Positions 17,372-25,161 of a stretch of 64,000 bases of DNA are shown piece by piece. Every line of letters begins with the position of its first letter. Position 1 is the first letter of the stretch. The translations under genes and the position numbers were made by a program. Origin of the DNA: Actinomycetota bacterium (lineage in GTDB: Bacteria > Actinomycetota > Actinomycetes > S36-B12); NCBI GenBank assembly GCA_016717115.1, contig JADKGE010000013.1:10613-74612 (forward strand). The letters run 5' to 3'. The notes beneath the pieces are model-generated. The model saw only the letters and a list, made by a program, of their open reading frames with translations, was not told the DNA's origin and made no database searches.

Positions 17372-17890
17372 TCAGGCCGCGCCTCGGATGCTGATGGCGC
17401 CCGCAATGGCCGAGACCGACAGAAGGAACGCGCCGGCGAACACGAGGCTTCGGGCCGCCGTGAGGCCCGAGAGCCCCTCCTTCAGGCCGGTGGCAACGGC
17501 GGCGATGTCGCCCCCCAGAAGATCCCGATCCGCGCGACGCGTCGGGTTGGGCGGCACCGCCTGCGCGCGCAGCGCCTCGCCCGAGAGCATCCCGATGCCC
17601 GCGCCAAGCAGGAGCAGCCCGCCGGCCACGGCACCCGCGATCGCGACGACTCCGAACTGCCCGGCCGGATCGCCGTCCATCCTCCACAGCGCGACGAGCG
17701 CCAGCACCGCGACGACCCCAGCGGACAGGTACCCCAGGCGGCGCCAGTTCGCATCGTGGGATCGGCTGGCCTTCTCCCCGTACATGGGAACCCAGGCGAC
17801 GCCCGGGACCTGCGGGTAGCCGCCCACGTCGCCGGGTCCGTCCTCAACGGGATCGACTCCGTCGTTCATGCCCGCTGTGGTCCGCGCCAT
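17372..17890 (-). CDS. Small membrane protein of unknown function
   Basis: A 172-residue protein with a hydrophilic N-terminal 50 residues and three predicted membrane helices (LGYLSAGVVAVLALVALW, FGVVAIAGAVAGGLLLLGAG, SLVFAGAFLLSVSAIAGAIS). The region between helices 2 and 3 is polar (about residues 105-140). A GGAGGTGG ribosome site precedes the ATG at 17890. No family motif is recognised. It reads towards the tRNA-Lys gene and ends about 20 nt beyond its CCA end. Confidence 0.7.
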   Translation of the reverse strand: MARTTAGMNDGVDPVEDGPGDVGGYPQVPGVAWVPMYGEKASRSHDANWRRLGYLSAGVVAVLALVALWRMDGDPAGQFGVVAIAGAVAGGLLLLGAGIGMLSGEALRAQAVPPNPTRRADRDLLGGDIAAVATGLKEGLSGLTAARSLVFAGAFLLSVSAIAGAISIRGAA

Positions 17891-17987
17891 GAGCCACCTC
17901 CGACCATGACCTTAATGTCCGTTTCGACGAAAGCACCAGAGTCGTGCCGTCCACCACTCCCGCTGCTTCGTCGCGCGGCACCGCCCA

Positions 17988-18008
17988 GCGCGGAGCCCGG
18001 CTCCGCGC
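17988..18008 (-). terminator. GC-rich hairpin downstream of thrC-like/moaD-like unit
   Basis: GCGCGGAG and CTCCGCGC form an 8-bp stem with a 5-nt loop (10-bp arms around a single base if written as a palindrome). It lies about 75 nt after the MoaD-like stop on the minus strand, in a 190-nt spacer. No T-run; terminator by position. Confidence 0.5.
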
Positions 18009-18080
18009 ACAGGACGAACCACGTATGGGCCGAGCGCTCACCGATGCGACAGAAGTCGATGACGCGGCGCTTGGTGAGCC

Positions 18081-18356
18081 TCAGCCGCCTGCCACCGCGG
18101 GGATGATCGAGATGCTCGAGCCGTCCGGTGTCGGTGTCTGCAGGTCGTCCAGGAACCGCACATCGTCGTCGTTGACGTACACGTTGACGAAGCGGCGCAG
18201 CCTGCCCGAGTCGTCCAGCACGCGGGCACCGATGCCGGGGAACTGGGCATCGAGGTCGGCGAGGGCCTCCGAGAGGGTCGTGCCGCTGACGGTCACGTCG
18301 GCGACACCACCGGTGTACGTGCGAAGGATGGTCGGCACCTTGACGGCGATGCTCAT
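18081..18356 (-). CDS. MoaD/ThiS/CysO-like sulfur carrier paired with ThrC-like enzyme
   Basis: A 91-residue beta-grasp protein ending exactly in the di-glycine needed for thiocarboxylation (SISIIPAVAGG). It carries the CysO-type signature RRFVNVYVNDDDVRFLDDL and is close to the CysM-linked carrier at 35837-36109: both start with KVP/RVPTILR-Y-T/S-G and end in PAVAGG. The start overlaps the ThrC-like stop by 4 nt (ATGA), so the two are translated together under the SAM-I riboswitch. By analogy with CysO it should carry sulfide as a C-terminal thiocarboxylate to the partner PLP enzyme. An MoeZ-type activating enzyme is not in the window. Confidence 0.92.
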   Translation of the reverse strand: MSIAVKVPTILRTYTGGVADVTVSGTTLSEALADLDAQFPGIGARVLDDSGRLRRFVNVYVNDDDVRFLDDLQTPTPDGSSISIIPAVAGG

Positions 18357-19606
18357 GCGGACTCCTCTGAGTAGCGGGTCTCGAAATCGTCGAAGGACGG
18401 TGAGATCATGAAGGACGGCTGAGATGTCGGAGCGACGGCGTCGAGGGTCTTGAGGCCGTCACCGGTGTTGAGCAGGACGGTCTCGGCCGACGGGTCGACG
18501 AGGCCCTCGGACAGGAGCCGGCGGTAGGTGGCGACGACCACGCCGCCGGCGGTCTCGGCGAAGATCCCCTCCGTCTCGGCGAGGAGCTTGATCCCCTCGA
18601 CGACCTCCTCGTCGGACACGTCGCTGATGGCCCCGCCGGTGCGGCGAACGACGTCGAGGGCGTACGGGCCGTCCGCCGGATTGCCGATGGCGAGCGACTT
18701 AGCGATGGTGTCCGGCTTGACCGGCCGGATCACGTCATGCCCGGCCCGGAAGGCCTGCGACACGGGCGAGCACCCCGTGGCCTGCGCCCCGAACACCTGA
18801 TACGCCGTGTCGGCCACGAGCCCCAGAGCGACGAACTCTTGGAAGGCCTTGTCGACCTTGGTCAGCAGCGACCCCGATGCCACCGGCGACACGACCGCGT
18901 CGGGGAGGCGCCAGCCGAGTTGCTCGGCCACCTCGTAGCCCACCGTCTTGCTGCCCTCGGCGTAGTAGGGGCGCAGGTTGACGTTGACGAATCCCCAGTC
19001 GCGCGCCGCCGCGACCTCGCAGCACAGGCGGTTGACGTCGTCGTAGTTGCCGTCCACGGCTACGAGCGTTCCGCCGTAGACAGCGGTGGTGACGATCTTC
19101 CCGGCCTCGAGATTGGACGGCACGAACACCACGGACGTGAGCCCCGCCCGCGCCGCGGCCGCGGCCACCGCATTCGCGAGATTGCCGGTGGAGGCGCAGG
19201 CGATCGTGTCGTAGCCGAGCCGTCGTGCGTTCTCCAGGGCCACTGCGACAACGCGGTCCTTGAACGAGTGCGTCGGGTTGCCGGAGTCGTCCTTCACCCA
19301 CAGCGACGTGACGCCCAGCGCTGCAGCGAGGTTGTCCGCCCGGACGAGCTTCGTCAATCCGGGACGCAGCCCGGGACGGCCGCCGGCGCCCGGCAGCACG
19401 GGAAGGAGAGCCTCGTAGCGCCACATGGACGGCGGCCCGGCCTCGATCTGGGCACGGGTGAGGGTGGCCGGTGCGTAGGCGACCTCAAGGGGGCCGAAGC
19501 ACTCGAAACAGGCGTAGCTGGCATCGAGCTCGGTGAGGGCCCCGCACTCGCGGCATTTCAGGGCGTAGGCAGCACCCAGCGAGGGGGTGGCACTTTGGAC
19601 AGTCAT
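18353..19606 (-). CDS. Threonine-synthase-like PLP enzyme under SAM-I control
   Basis: A 417-residue fold-type II PLP enzyme of the ThrC family. It has an N-terminal zinc ribbon (C18-x2-C21 and C33-x2-C36), the PLP lysine in DSGNPTHSFKDR, and a phosphate-binding segment around CASTGNLANA. Classical ThrC converts O-phosphohomoserine to threonine. Two facts argue for a different or extra role: a SAM-I riboswitch immediately upstream, normally found before methionine or sulfur genes, and a coupled MoaD-like sulfur carrier downstream. A plausible reaction is replacement of the phosphate of O-phosphohomoserine by carrier-bound sulfur to give homocysteine. If no other thrC exists in the genome, threonine synthesis remains the simpler reading. 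Confidence 0.9.
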   Translation of the reverse strand: MTVQSATPSLGAAYALKCRECGALTELDASYACFECFGPLEVAYAPATLTRAQIEAGPPSMWRYEALLPVLPGAGGRPGLRPGLTKLVRADNLAAALGVTSLWVKDDSGNPTHSFKDRVVAVALENARRLGYDTIACASTGNLANAVAAAAARAGLTSVVFVPSNLEAGKIVTTAVYGGTLVAVDGNYDDVNRLCCEVAAARDWGFVNVNLRPYYAEGSKTVGYEVAEQLGWRLPDAVVSPVASGSLLTKVDKAFQEFVALGLVADTAYQVFGAQATGCSPVSQAFRAGHDVIRPVKPDTIAKSLAIGNPADGPYALDVVRRTGGAISDVSDEEVVEGIKLLAETEGIFAETAGGVVVATYRRLLSEGLVDPSAETVLLNTGDGLKTLDAVAPTSQPSFMISPSFDDFETRYSEESA

Positions 19607-19621
19607 GACGAGGCCTCTCTT

Positions 19622-19742
19622 CTCATCTGCCCTGGTTACAGGTCGGAAGTGGCACCACTTTCGGGCGGCCTCGAGGAACGAGAATCACCGAAAAGGTTGC
19701 CGGGGCTTCAACGGGCCGTTTCCCTCTGCCCCTCTGGATGAG
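19622..19742 (-). promoter_or_regulatory. SAM-I (S-box) riboswitch
   Basis: Read on the minus strand, the conserved S-box elements occur in order: P1 5' strand CTCATC (19742-19737), CAGAGG and GAGGGA, GGCCC, TGAAGCC, GGCAACC, then GGTGCCACTTCC, and the P1 3' strand GATGAG (19627-19622). The aptamer of 121 nt ends 15 nt before the ATG of the ThrC-like gene, with the ribosome site (GAGAGG) directly after P1. No terminator hairpin or T-run is present, so SAM binding probably blocks translation initiation. It controls the ThrC-like and MoaD-like genes. Confidence 0.95.
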
Positions 19743-19822
19743 GTATTCAGTTATGGTGCAGATGAAAGCACATCTGCCGCGTCCGGGCCAAGCCACCCCC
19801 TTCGCGAGAGCGGGCACATCAC

Positions 19823-20416
19823 ATGCCGATCGAAGAGATGGATCCACCGGAATCCTGCGTCGACCTCTACTGGATTCCCCTCGGCGCAGGCGGAGCCGTT
19901 CCCGTGGTTCACTGGAACGGCCTGCTCTTCGAGGCGATCGCCGCACGTCGGGCCGGGCGCCCGGCCCGCCCGCTCTTCCACGCGGCGCTGGCCGTGCGGC
20001 ACGACCATGTCCCGTTCACGATCGAGATGACGCCCGTCTGGGGCAATGGCCGGGGCGAGCGCGGAGTCGTAGCCGAGGGTCCAGTGGGCATGCCCTGGCT
20101 CGGGAGATCGCGTCTGTTCCGCTACGAGGTGCGACGGTGGCGGCATGGTGTGATCCCCGATGTCGCTTACGCCGTCGGGGGCCGGAACCGACTGAGCACC
20201 GATGCGCGCACGGCCATGAGTGTGCTCGACCTCGCGGCGCGGTTCCCGACGGCGACCTGGGGACGCGACGAGCTCCGCACCGGCGACATGTGGAACTCGA
20301 ACTCGCTCGTCGCCTGGCTGCTGGCCCGCAGCGGCATCGACGCCCGCTCTGTTGCCCCACCGGACCACGGCCGAGCTCCCGGCTGGTCGGCTGGCCTCAC
20401 CGTCGCCGCGCGCTAA
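19823..20416 (+). CDS. Conserved protein of unknown function
   Basis: A 197-residue soluble protein without signal peptide or membrane segments. Notable segments are CVDLYWIPLGAGG near the start, VRHDHVPFTIEMTPVWG in the middle and RTGDMWNSNSLVAWLLARSG near the end. Similar proteins occur in actinobacteria as hypothetical proteins; I cannot assign a fold or reaction. The spacer upstream (19743-19822) contains a perfect 7-bp inverted repeat (GCAGATG at 19758-19764 with 19771-19777) that may be an operator for this gene or for the divergent riboswitch-controlled unit. Confidence 0.72.
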   Translation: MPIEEMDPPESCVDLYWIPLGAGGAVPVVHWNGLLFEAIAARRAGRPARPLFHAALAVRHDHVPFTIEMTPVWGNGRGERGVVAEGPVGMPWLGRSRLFRYEVRRWRHGVIPDVAYAVGGRNRLSTDARTAMSVLDLAARFPTATWGRDELRTGDMWNSNSLVAWLLARSGIDARSVAPPDHGRAPGWSAGLTVAAR

Positions 20417-20425
20417 CCGACTCCG

Positions 20426-21307
20426 TCAGGACGGTATCGGGACGCCCTCGGCCGTCAGCCGTGCGCACATCGCCTCGTACTGCTCGTCGATCCGGGCGCA
20501 CGTGTCTGCATCGAAGTCGCGTCGCCAGCGACCTGGGTGCATGCCGTCGGCCGTGACATTCGCGTCGAACCACTCCACCATCGTCGGATCGACAGGCACC
20601 TCGACGAAGTCGCACAGGCGAGCCAGCGCGCCCGCCCTGTCGCGAACTACGAGGTCGACCAACTCGATGCTCAGGACACGCTCGGGACGGCTTGCCCGTG
20701 CTGCGAGGTGCGAGCGCAGCATGCGCCGCTCCCACTGGTCGAGCGCCACGAACACGTCGTCCGGGCCGAACGACTGGCTGACGAAGGACGCCGACACGTC
20801 GCGCCCGTCGCGCGTCACGATGACGACGCTCGACTCAGGGTAGATCGGTTCGAGACGATCGGCCTTGCGCGCATTGGCCGGCGTCGTGTCGACGAGCCGG
20901 GAGGCGCCGAGGCGGTCGGCGATGCGCGCCATGATGCGACGGGTGAGCAGGCGTGTGGCCTCGACGGGCTCGTCACCGAAGGTCGCGAGGTACTCGTCGG
21001 ACCACGCATCGACGTCGGCCCGCGTCATCGACTCGTGCAGCCCGACGTGCTCGGCGCGCTGGAACCAGCGGTTGCGCAACCGGTCCACGGCCAGGGCTGC
21101 CGCATCAGCAGACATCTCCGAGTGCGGTGACGCCAGCGCCGTGGCGAGCGCATCGGCAAGCCCATGCGCGCCGGCGATGAACCGGACCTCCATGGGCCTG
21201 GTCAGCGTGAGGTCGGGGTGGTGGTCGAGCAGGTGGCCGACGATCGTGGATCCGCTGCGGCCCGTGCCGCCGACGAGAATGGGTCGCTCGAGGCCGGGGG
21301 TGGTCAT
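20426..21307 (-). CDS. Sulfotransferase family protein
   Basis: A 293-residue protein from the ATG at 21307. The 5'-phosphosulfate-binding motif is PILVGGTGRSGSTIVGHLLD at the N-terminus, and the 3'-phosphate-binding region is seen in VVIVTRDGRDVSASFVSQSF. The C-terminal motif MHPGRWRRDFD matches the end region of Sulfotransfer_3 domains. It should transfer sulfuryl from PAPS to a hydroxyl or amine of an unknown acceptor. A longer frame begins at 21373 but its added residues are Pro/Ala-rich and lack support. The two following genes lie upstream on the same strand with short gaps. Confidence 0.87.
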   Translation of the reverse strand: MTTPGLERPILVGGTGRSGSTIVGHLLDHHPDLTLTRPMEVRFIAGAHGLADALATALASPHSEMSADAAALAVDRLRNRWFQRAEHVGLHESMTRADVDAWSDEYLATFGDEPVEATRLLTRRIMARIADRLGASRLVDTTPANARKADRLEPIYPESSVVIVTRDGRDVSASFVSQSFGPDDVFVALDQWERRMLRSHLAARASRPERVLSIELVDLVVRDRAGALARLCDFVEVPVDPTMVEWFDANVTADGMHPGRWRRDFDADTCARIDEQYEAMCARLTAEGVPIPS

Positions 21308-21320
21308 CTGCTGTCGCCTG

Positions 21321-21698
21321 CTAGAGGTAGAGGCCGGTGCCGGCGGTGCTATGGCGGGAGGCCGCCACCGCATGGATGTCGCGCTCGCGCAGAAGCACGT
21401 AGTCGATGCCCTGCAGCTCGACCTGTCCGCGGTCCTCGGGCTCGAAGAGCACGCGGTCGCCCACCTCGATGCTGCGCACGTTCGGTCCGAGGGCGACGAC
21501 CTTGGCCCAGGACAGTCGGCGGCCGACCTGCGCGGTCACGGGGATGACGATCCCGCCCAGCGACCGGCGCTCGCGACTGTCGTTGTCCTCTCGGACCAGG
21601 ACCCGATCATGCAGCAGCTTGATCGGGACGGATCCGTCGGCATTGGGGCTGGTGTCGGGCGAGGAGTGGACGTCCGCAGCCTGGTCGAGCGCCGTCAT
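21321..21698 (-). CDS. GroES/Cpn10-like co-chaperonin with end extensions
   Basis: A 125-residue protein whose core (about 25-108) is a Cpn10 fold: IKLLHDRVLVRED, GGIVIPVTA, WAKVVALGPNVRSIEVGDRV and DYVLLRERDIHAV. Normal GroES is about 97 residues; here there are added N- and C-terminal tails (ending HSTAGTGLYL). No groEL is adjacent, and the mobile-loop region is altered to SRERRSLGG, so it may be a specialised paralogue rather than the housekeeping GroES. Confidence 0.85.
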   Translation of the reverse strand: MTALDQAADVHSSPDTSPNADGSVPIKLLHDRVLVREDNDSRERRSLGGIVIPVTAQVGRRLSWAKVVALGPNVRSIEVGDRVLFEPEDRGQVELQGIDYVLLRERDIHAVAASRHSTAGTGLYL

Positions 21699-21708
21699 GC
21701 GAAGTCCC

Positions 21709-21981
21709 CTAGTCGCGGTGGCGCGTGATCAGGCGCAGGGCGATGATTCCGACGACGACGGCCCCGACGATGGCCACGCGCTCGGGCCGGACGCCGCCGT
21801 ACTCGTCGGTGAAGAACCCGGTGATCGTGCGGCCACCTCTGCGAGCGAGGGCCTTGGGAGTCGTCTCGGCCTTGAGCTCGGCGATCGTGGCCACGAGGTC
21901 TTCGCGGGCGGCGCTGATCTCAGCCTGCAGGTCGACCACGGAGGGGGTGGCTGGACTGGCGGAAGGCGTCACATCGGACAT
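21709..21981 (-). CDS. DUF3618 membrane-anchored protein
   Basis: A 90-residue protein. The DUF3618 signature is DLQAEISAAREDLVATIAEL followed by ALARRGG, and a single membrane helix (VAIVGAVVVGIIALRLI) ends in a basic tail RHRD. The N-terminal helix is likely amphipathic or coiled-coil. Function unknown. The promoter predicts a leaderless mRNA that continues through the GroES-like gene (10 nt away). Confidence 0.85.
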   Translation of the reverse strand: MSDVTPSASPATPSVVDLQAEISAAREDLVATIAELKAETTPKALARRGGRTITGFFTDEYGGVRPERVAIVGAVVVGIIALRLITRHRD

Positions 21982-21988
21982 GAGACGA

Positions 21989-21994
21989 ACACTA
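21989..21994 (-). promoter_or_regulatory. -10 box TAGTGT, leaderless start at 21981
   Basis: On the minus strand TAGTGT lies 7 nt before the ATG of the DUF3618 gene, with no ribosome site in between. Confidence 0.55.
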
Positions 21995-22016
21995 ACCGTT
22001 GCAGGCGATCCTTACG

Positions 22017-22760
22017 CTATGCGGGCACATTCCGAGGATCGAACCCGTACGGCAACTCGAGGCGGTTCTCCTTCATGAGCACGTCGTCCATCATGATGTC
22101 CCGGGTCACACCGTCGGCGACGATGACACCCCCCGAGAGGATTACAGCGCGCGGGCAGAGTTCCAGCGCGTACGGCAGGTCGTGGGTGACCATCAGCATC
22201 GTGATGTCCAGCCCGCGCAGGATGTCGGCAAGTTCGCGGCGACTGGCTGGGTCGAGATTGCTCGACGGCTCGTCGAGGACGAGGATCTCCGGGCGCATCG
22301 CCAGCACGGTTGCGACGGCGACCCGTCGACGCTGGCCGAAGGACAGGTGATGAGGGGGCCGGTCGGAGAATTCCGCCATGCCGACCAGGTCGAGGGCCTC
22401 GGACACCCGTGCCTCGAGCTCGTCGCCGGTCACGCCCATGTTCGCCGGCCCGAAGGCGATGTCGTCGTGAACGGTCGGCATGAACAACTGGTCGTCGGGG
22501 TCCTGGAAGACGATGCCCACGCGTCGACGGATCTCCTGGAAGTTCTCCTTCTCGACGGTGAGTCCAGCCACCTCGACGCTTCCGACGCCACCCGCGAGGA
22601 TCCCGTTCAAGTGGAGAACGAGGGTGGTCTTGCCGGCACCGTTCGGGCCGAGGAGCGCCACCCGCTCCCCCCGCTGGATGTCGAGGTCAACGCCGAAGAG
22701 CGCCTGGTACCCATCGGGGTAGGCGTAGGCGAGACCGGAGATCTTGAGTGTCGACGTCAT
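22017..22760 (-). CDS. cbiO: ECF transporter ATPase (cobalt/nickel type)
   Basis: A 247-residue ABC ATPase: Walker A LLGPNGAGKTT, Q-loop FQDPDDQLF (the DPDDQLF form is typical of CbiO/EcfA), signature HLSFGQRRRVAVA (LSFGQ in place of LSGGQ), Walker B ILVLDEPSSNLD and switch THDLPYA. It energises metal uptake together with CbiQ and CbiMN. The start at 22760 overlaps the cbiQ stop (ATGA); a longer frame from 22772 would add four residues. Confidence 0.93.
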   Translation of the reverse strand: MTSTLKISGLAYAYPDGYQALFGVDLDIQRGERVALLGPNGAGKTTLVLHLNGILAGGVGSVEVAGLTVEKENFQEIRRRVGIVFQDPDDQLFMPTVHDDIAFGPANMGVTGDELEARVSEALDLVGMAEFSDRPPHHLSFGQRRRVAVATVLAMRPEILVLDEPSSNLDPASRRELADILRGLDITMLMVTHDLPYALELCPRAVILSGGVIVADGVTRDIMMDDVLMKENRLELPYGFDPRNVPA

Positions 22761-23542
22761 TTCTGAATCCACCAGGCTGTGAGGGCGATGAGGAGTCCGG
22801 CTGCCGGAAGGACCATCGCGGTGGTCCAGTCAGCGGACGTGGTCGTGTAGGGGGTGAGTTCGGGAAGGCGACCTGTGTAGCCGCGGCTCAGCATTGCCAG
22901 ATGCACGCGTTCGCCTCTCTCGTACGACCGGATGAACAGGGCGCCCGCCGACCGCGCGATCACCGGCCAGGACCCTATCCCGGTGGCATGGAAACCGCGC
23001 GACTCGCGCGCGACGCGCATGCGGTTCATCTCGTCGCCGACGACGTGCGTGTAGCGAAGCATGAAGGAGGTGATCTGGACGATCAGCTGCGGCACCTTCA
23101 GCCGCTCGAGCCCGAGCAGCAGGTCGCGGGCGGGGGTCGTGGCCGCCAGCAGGATGGAGCACACCACGCCCAGGGTCCCCTTGATCAGGATCCCCCAACC
23201 GGCCAGGAGTCCCGCCTGGTAGAGCGTCACGCCGAAGACGTTCACCGTGGCACCCGTGCCGAAGAACGGCATGAGCAGGGCGAACAGCACGAATGGCACC
23301 TCCACGAGCATGCGCGGCAGGATCACCGTGGCCGGGATGCGCGCCACAGCAGCGACGGCAATGAGCATCAGCGCATAGACGCCGAACGCCCAGAACTGCT
23401 CGATGGGGGTGGCGATCACGGTGAAGATGAACGCCACCATCGCCACGACCTTGACCTCGGCGGGCAGCGAATGGATGCGGGTGTGCCGGTGGACGAACAG
23501 CCGCTCGCCGGCGTCGTGACCGTGCTGGTGTGGGCTAGGCAT
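22757..23542 (-). CDS. cbiQ: ECF transporter transmembrane coupling protein
   Basis: A 261-residue membrane protein beginning MPSPHQHGHDAGERLFVHRH, with five or so helices and the cytoplasmic coupling motif region RVARESRGF and LAMLSRGYTGRLPE that contacts the ATPase. The ATG at 23542 is chosen because the upstream part of the open frame is Arg/Gly-rich shadow of cbiN. It belongs to a cbiM-cbiN-cbiQ-cbiO unit with overlaps or gaps of a few nt. Confidence 0.92.
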   Translation of the reverse strand: MPSPHQHGHDAGERLFVHRHTRIHSLPAEVKVVAMVAFIFTVIATPIEQFWAFGVYALMLIAVAAVARIPATVILPRMLVEVPFVLFALLMPFFGTGATVNVFGVTLYQAGLLAGWGILIKGTLGVVCSILLAATTPARDLLLGLERLKVPQLIVQITSFMLRYTHVVGDEMNRMRVARESRGFHATGIGSWPVIARSAGALFIRSYERGERVHLAMLSRGYTGRLPELTPYTTTSADWTTAMVLPAAGLLIALTAWWIQK

Positions 23543-23547
23543 GACGG

Positions 23548-23886
23548 TCAGGCGCGAGCGTCCGATGCCGCGTCCGCCGCCTCCGATGGCTTCTTTCCGC
23601 GGCCGAGGAACCAGAAGAGGCCGAACGCCAGGACCGCCATGACGACGACGCCCAGGACGCCGGCGAGGCCGACGGAAAGGCGTTCGCTCTCGACGCCCGC
23701 GATCCCGTAGTCGGCGGTCGGCAGGTTGCCGTTGATGGGGGCGCTGGCGGTATCGATGAAGCCCTTGTCCTCCGCGACCTTCTCCAGCCCATCCGGCGAA
23801 CTCGATGCGTAGAAGCTGACGACGCCCGCCACGAACAAGGACACGGCAAGGCCGATGCCGATGAGGACCCACACGCTGCGCTTCAC
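23548..23886 (-). CDS. cbiN: Small component of cobalt/nickel ECF transporter
   Basis: A 112-residue protein with two membrane helices (about 5-27 and 70-93) separated by an extracytoplasmic loop carrying the PDGLEKVAEDKGF motif, typical of CbiN and of the PDGLE domain of nickel-type transporters. It overlaps the cbiM stop by 4 nt. The C-terminal tail is Ala/Asp-rich and cytoplasmic. Confidence 0.9.
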   Translation of the reverse strand: MKRSVWVLIGIGLAVSLFVAGVVSFYASSSPDGLEKVAEDKGFIDTASAPINGNLPTADYGIAGVESERLSVGLAGVLGVVVMAVLAFGLFWFLGRGKKPSEAADAASDARA

Positions 23887-24602
23887 GGGGTCACCCCCTT
23901 CTGCACGACGGGACTGGTGGTGATCACGACGGGCTTGGGCAGCCTGTCGTGGACGCCGTAGACGAGATCGGGCCGGGTGAGGTAGACGGCGCCGACGGTC
24001 AGCGCGGTGATGATCCCCTCCCCGAGGCCGATGAGCAGGTGCACGCCGACCATCGCAACGGTGACCGTGCCCACCGGCACGGTTCCGGTGCCCCCGATCG
24101 CGTACTCCAGGACGAAGGCGAGCGCCGAGATCGGCACGGACACGAACCCGGCCGCGAACGCCGCGCCCATGACCGCCGGCCGCGAGATCCCCACCATCTT
24201 GATCACGGCCCGGAACACGAACCAGCCGACGACGGCCGTGACGAGGCCCATGTTGATGATGTTCAGGCCGATGGCGCTGAGGCCACCGTCGGCGAAGAGC
24301 AGCCCCTGGACGAGGATGACGACGCTAACCGCCAAGGCCCCGGCGTACGGACCCACGAGGATGGCTGCGAGCGCCCCGCCGAGCAGATGGCCGCTGGTTC
24401 CGGCGGCCACCGGGAAGTTGATCATCTGCATCGCGAACACGAACACCGCGACCAGCCCGGCCAGTGGGGCCGTCTTCTCGTCGAGCTGCTTCCGGGCCCC
24501 TCGCAGGCAGATCGCGATGCCTATCGCGGCGATGACGCCAGCGATCGCGCTCGTCGGAGCATTGATGAACCCATCAGGGATGTGCATCGCCTCGACATGC
24601 AT
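23883..24602 (-). CDS. cbiM: Cobalt/nickel-binding S component
   Basis: A 239-residue membrane protein. The metal site of CbiM/NikM uses the N-terminal Met-His and nearby residues; here MHIPDGFINAPTSA begins at residue 6, preceded by MHVEA. The ATG at 24602 has an excellent ribosome site (AAGGAGG), whereas the ATG at 24587, which would place Met-His at the very N-terminus, has only a weak one. Other conserved parts are INFPVAAGTSGHLLGG and GVHLLIGLGEGIITAL. The spacer upstream is only 90 nt, too short for a cobalamin riboswitch. Cobalt versus nickel cannot be separated by sequence here. Confidence 0.92.
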   Translation of the reverse strand: MHVEAMHIPDGFINAPTSAIAGVIAAIGIAICLRGARKQLDEKTAPLAGLVAVFVFAMQMINFPVAAGTSGHLLGGALAAILVGPYAGALAVSVVILVQGLLFADGGLSAIGLNIINMGLVTAVVGWFVFRAVIKMVGISRPAVMGAAFAAGFVSVPISALAFVLEYAIGGTGTVPVGTVTVAMVGVHLLIGLGEGIITALTVGAVYLTRPDLVYGVHDRLPKPVVITTSPVVQKGVTP

Positions 24603-24692
24603 ACTGGCCTCCTTCGGCGTCCAACAACGGTCGCGAGCCTAACCTTACTTCTCCGAATCCGCACCTGCGAATCCCTCGCAATAAGGAGCCCC

Positions 24693-25157
24693 ATGGCCCT
24701 CTCCCCCGGCGACCTCGCCCCGGCGTTCACCCTCACCGACGATGCCGGCCTCGCCGTGAGCCTGTCGGACTACGCCGGCCGGCGTGTCCTGCTGTTCGCG
24801 TACCCGGCCGCCATGACCCCCGGTTGCACGAAGGAGGCCTGCGACTTCCGGGACAACCTCGGGGTCTTCACCGACCGGGGATACGCCCTCCTCGGCATCT
24901 CCCCCGACAAGCCGGAGAAGCTGGCGAGGTTCAAGGAGCGCGACGACCTCACCTACCCCCTGCTTTCGGACCCCGACAGGGCCGTCCTGACCGCCTACGG
25001 AGCCTTCGGAGAGAAGAAGCTGTACGGGAAGACCGTGGTGGGCGTCATCCGCTCCACGTTCGTCATCTCGCCCGACGGCGTGATCGAGCATGCCTTCACC
25101 AACGTCAAGGCCACCGGGCACGTGGCGAAGCTGATCCGCGACCTCGACCTGGAGTAG
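24693..25157 (+). CDS. bcp: Bcp/PrxQ-type peroxiredoxin
   Basis: A 154-residue thiol peroxidase. The peroxidatic Cys lies in AAMTPGCTKEACDF, with the resolving Cys five residues later, as in the PrxQ atypical 2-Cys class. It reduces H2O2 and alkyl hydroperoxides with thioredoxin as the usual donor. The ATG at 24693 has the ribosome site AAGGAG. It is divergent from cbiM and followed 4 nt later by the dioxygenase gene. Confidence 0.94.
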   Translation: MALSPGDLAPAFTLTDDAGLAVSLSDYAGRRVLLFAYPAAMTPGCTKEACDFRDNLGVFTDRGYALLGISPDKPEKLARFKERDDLTYPLLSDPDRAVLTAYGAFGEKKLYGKTVVGVIRSTFVISPDGVIEHAFTNVKATGHVAKLIRDLDLE

Positions 25158-25161
25158 GGCG

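Noticed and set aside
24603..24692. Cobalamin riboswitch upstream of cbiM
   Set aside because: The spacer is only 90 nt, too short for the aptamer, and no B12-box-like sequence was seen.
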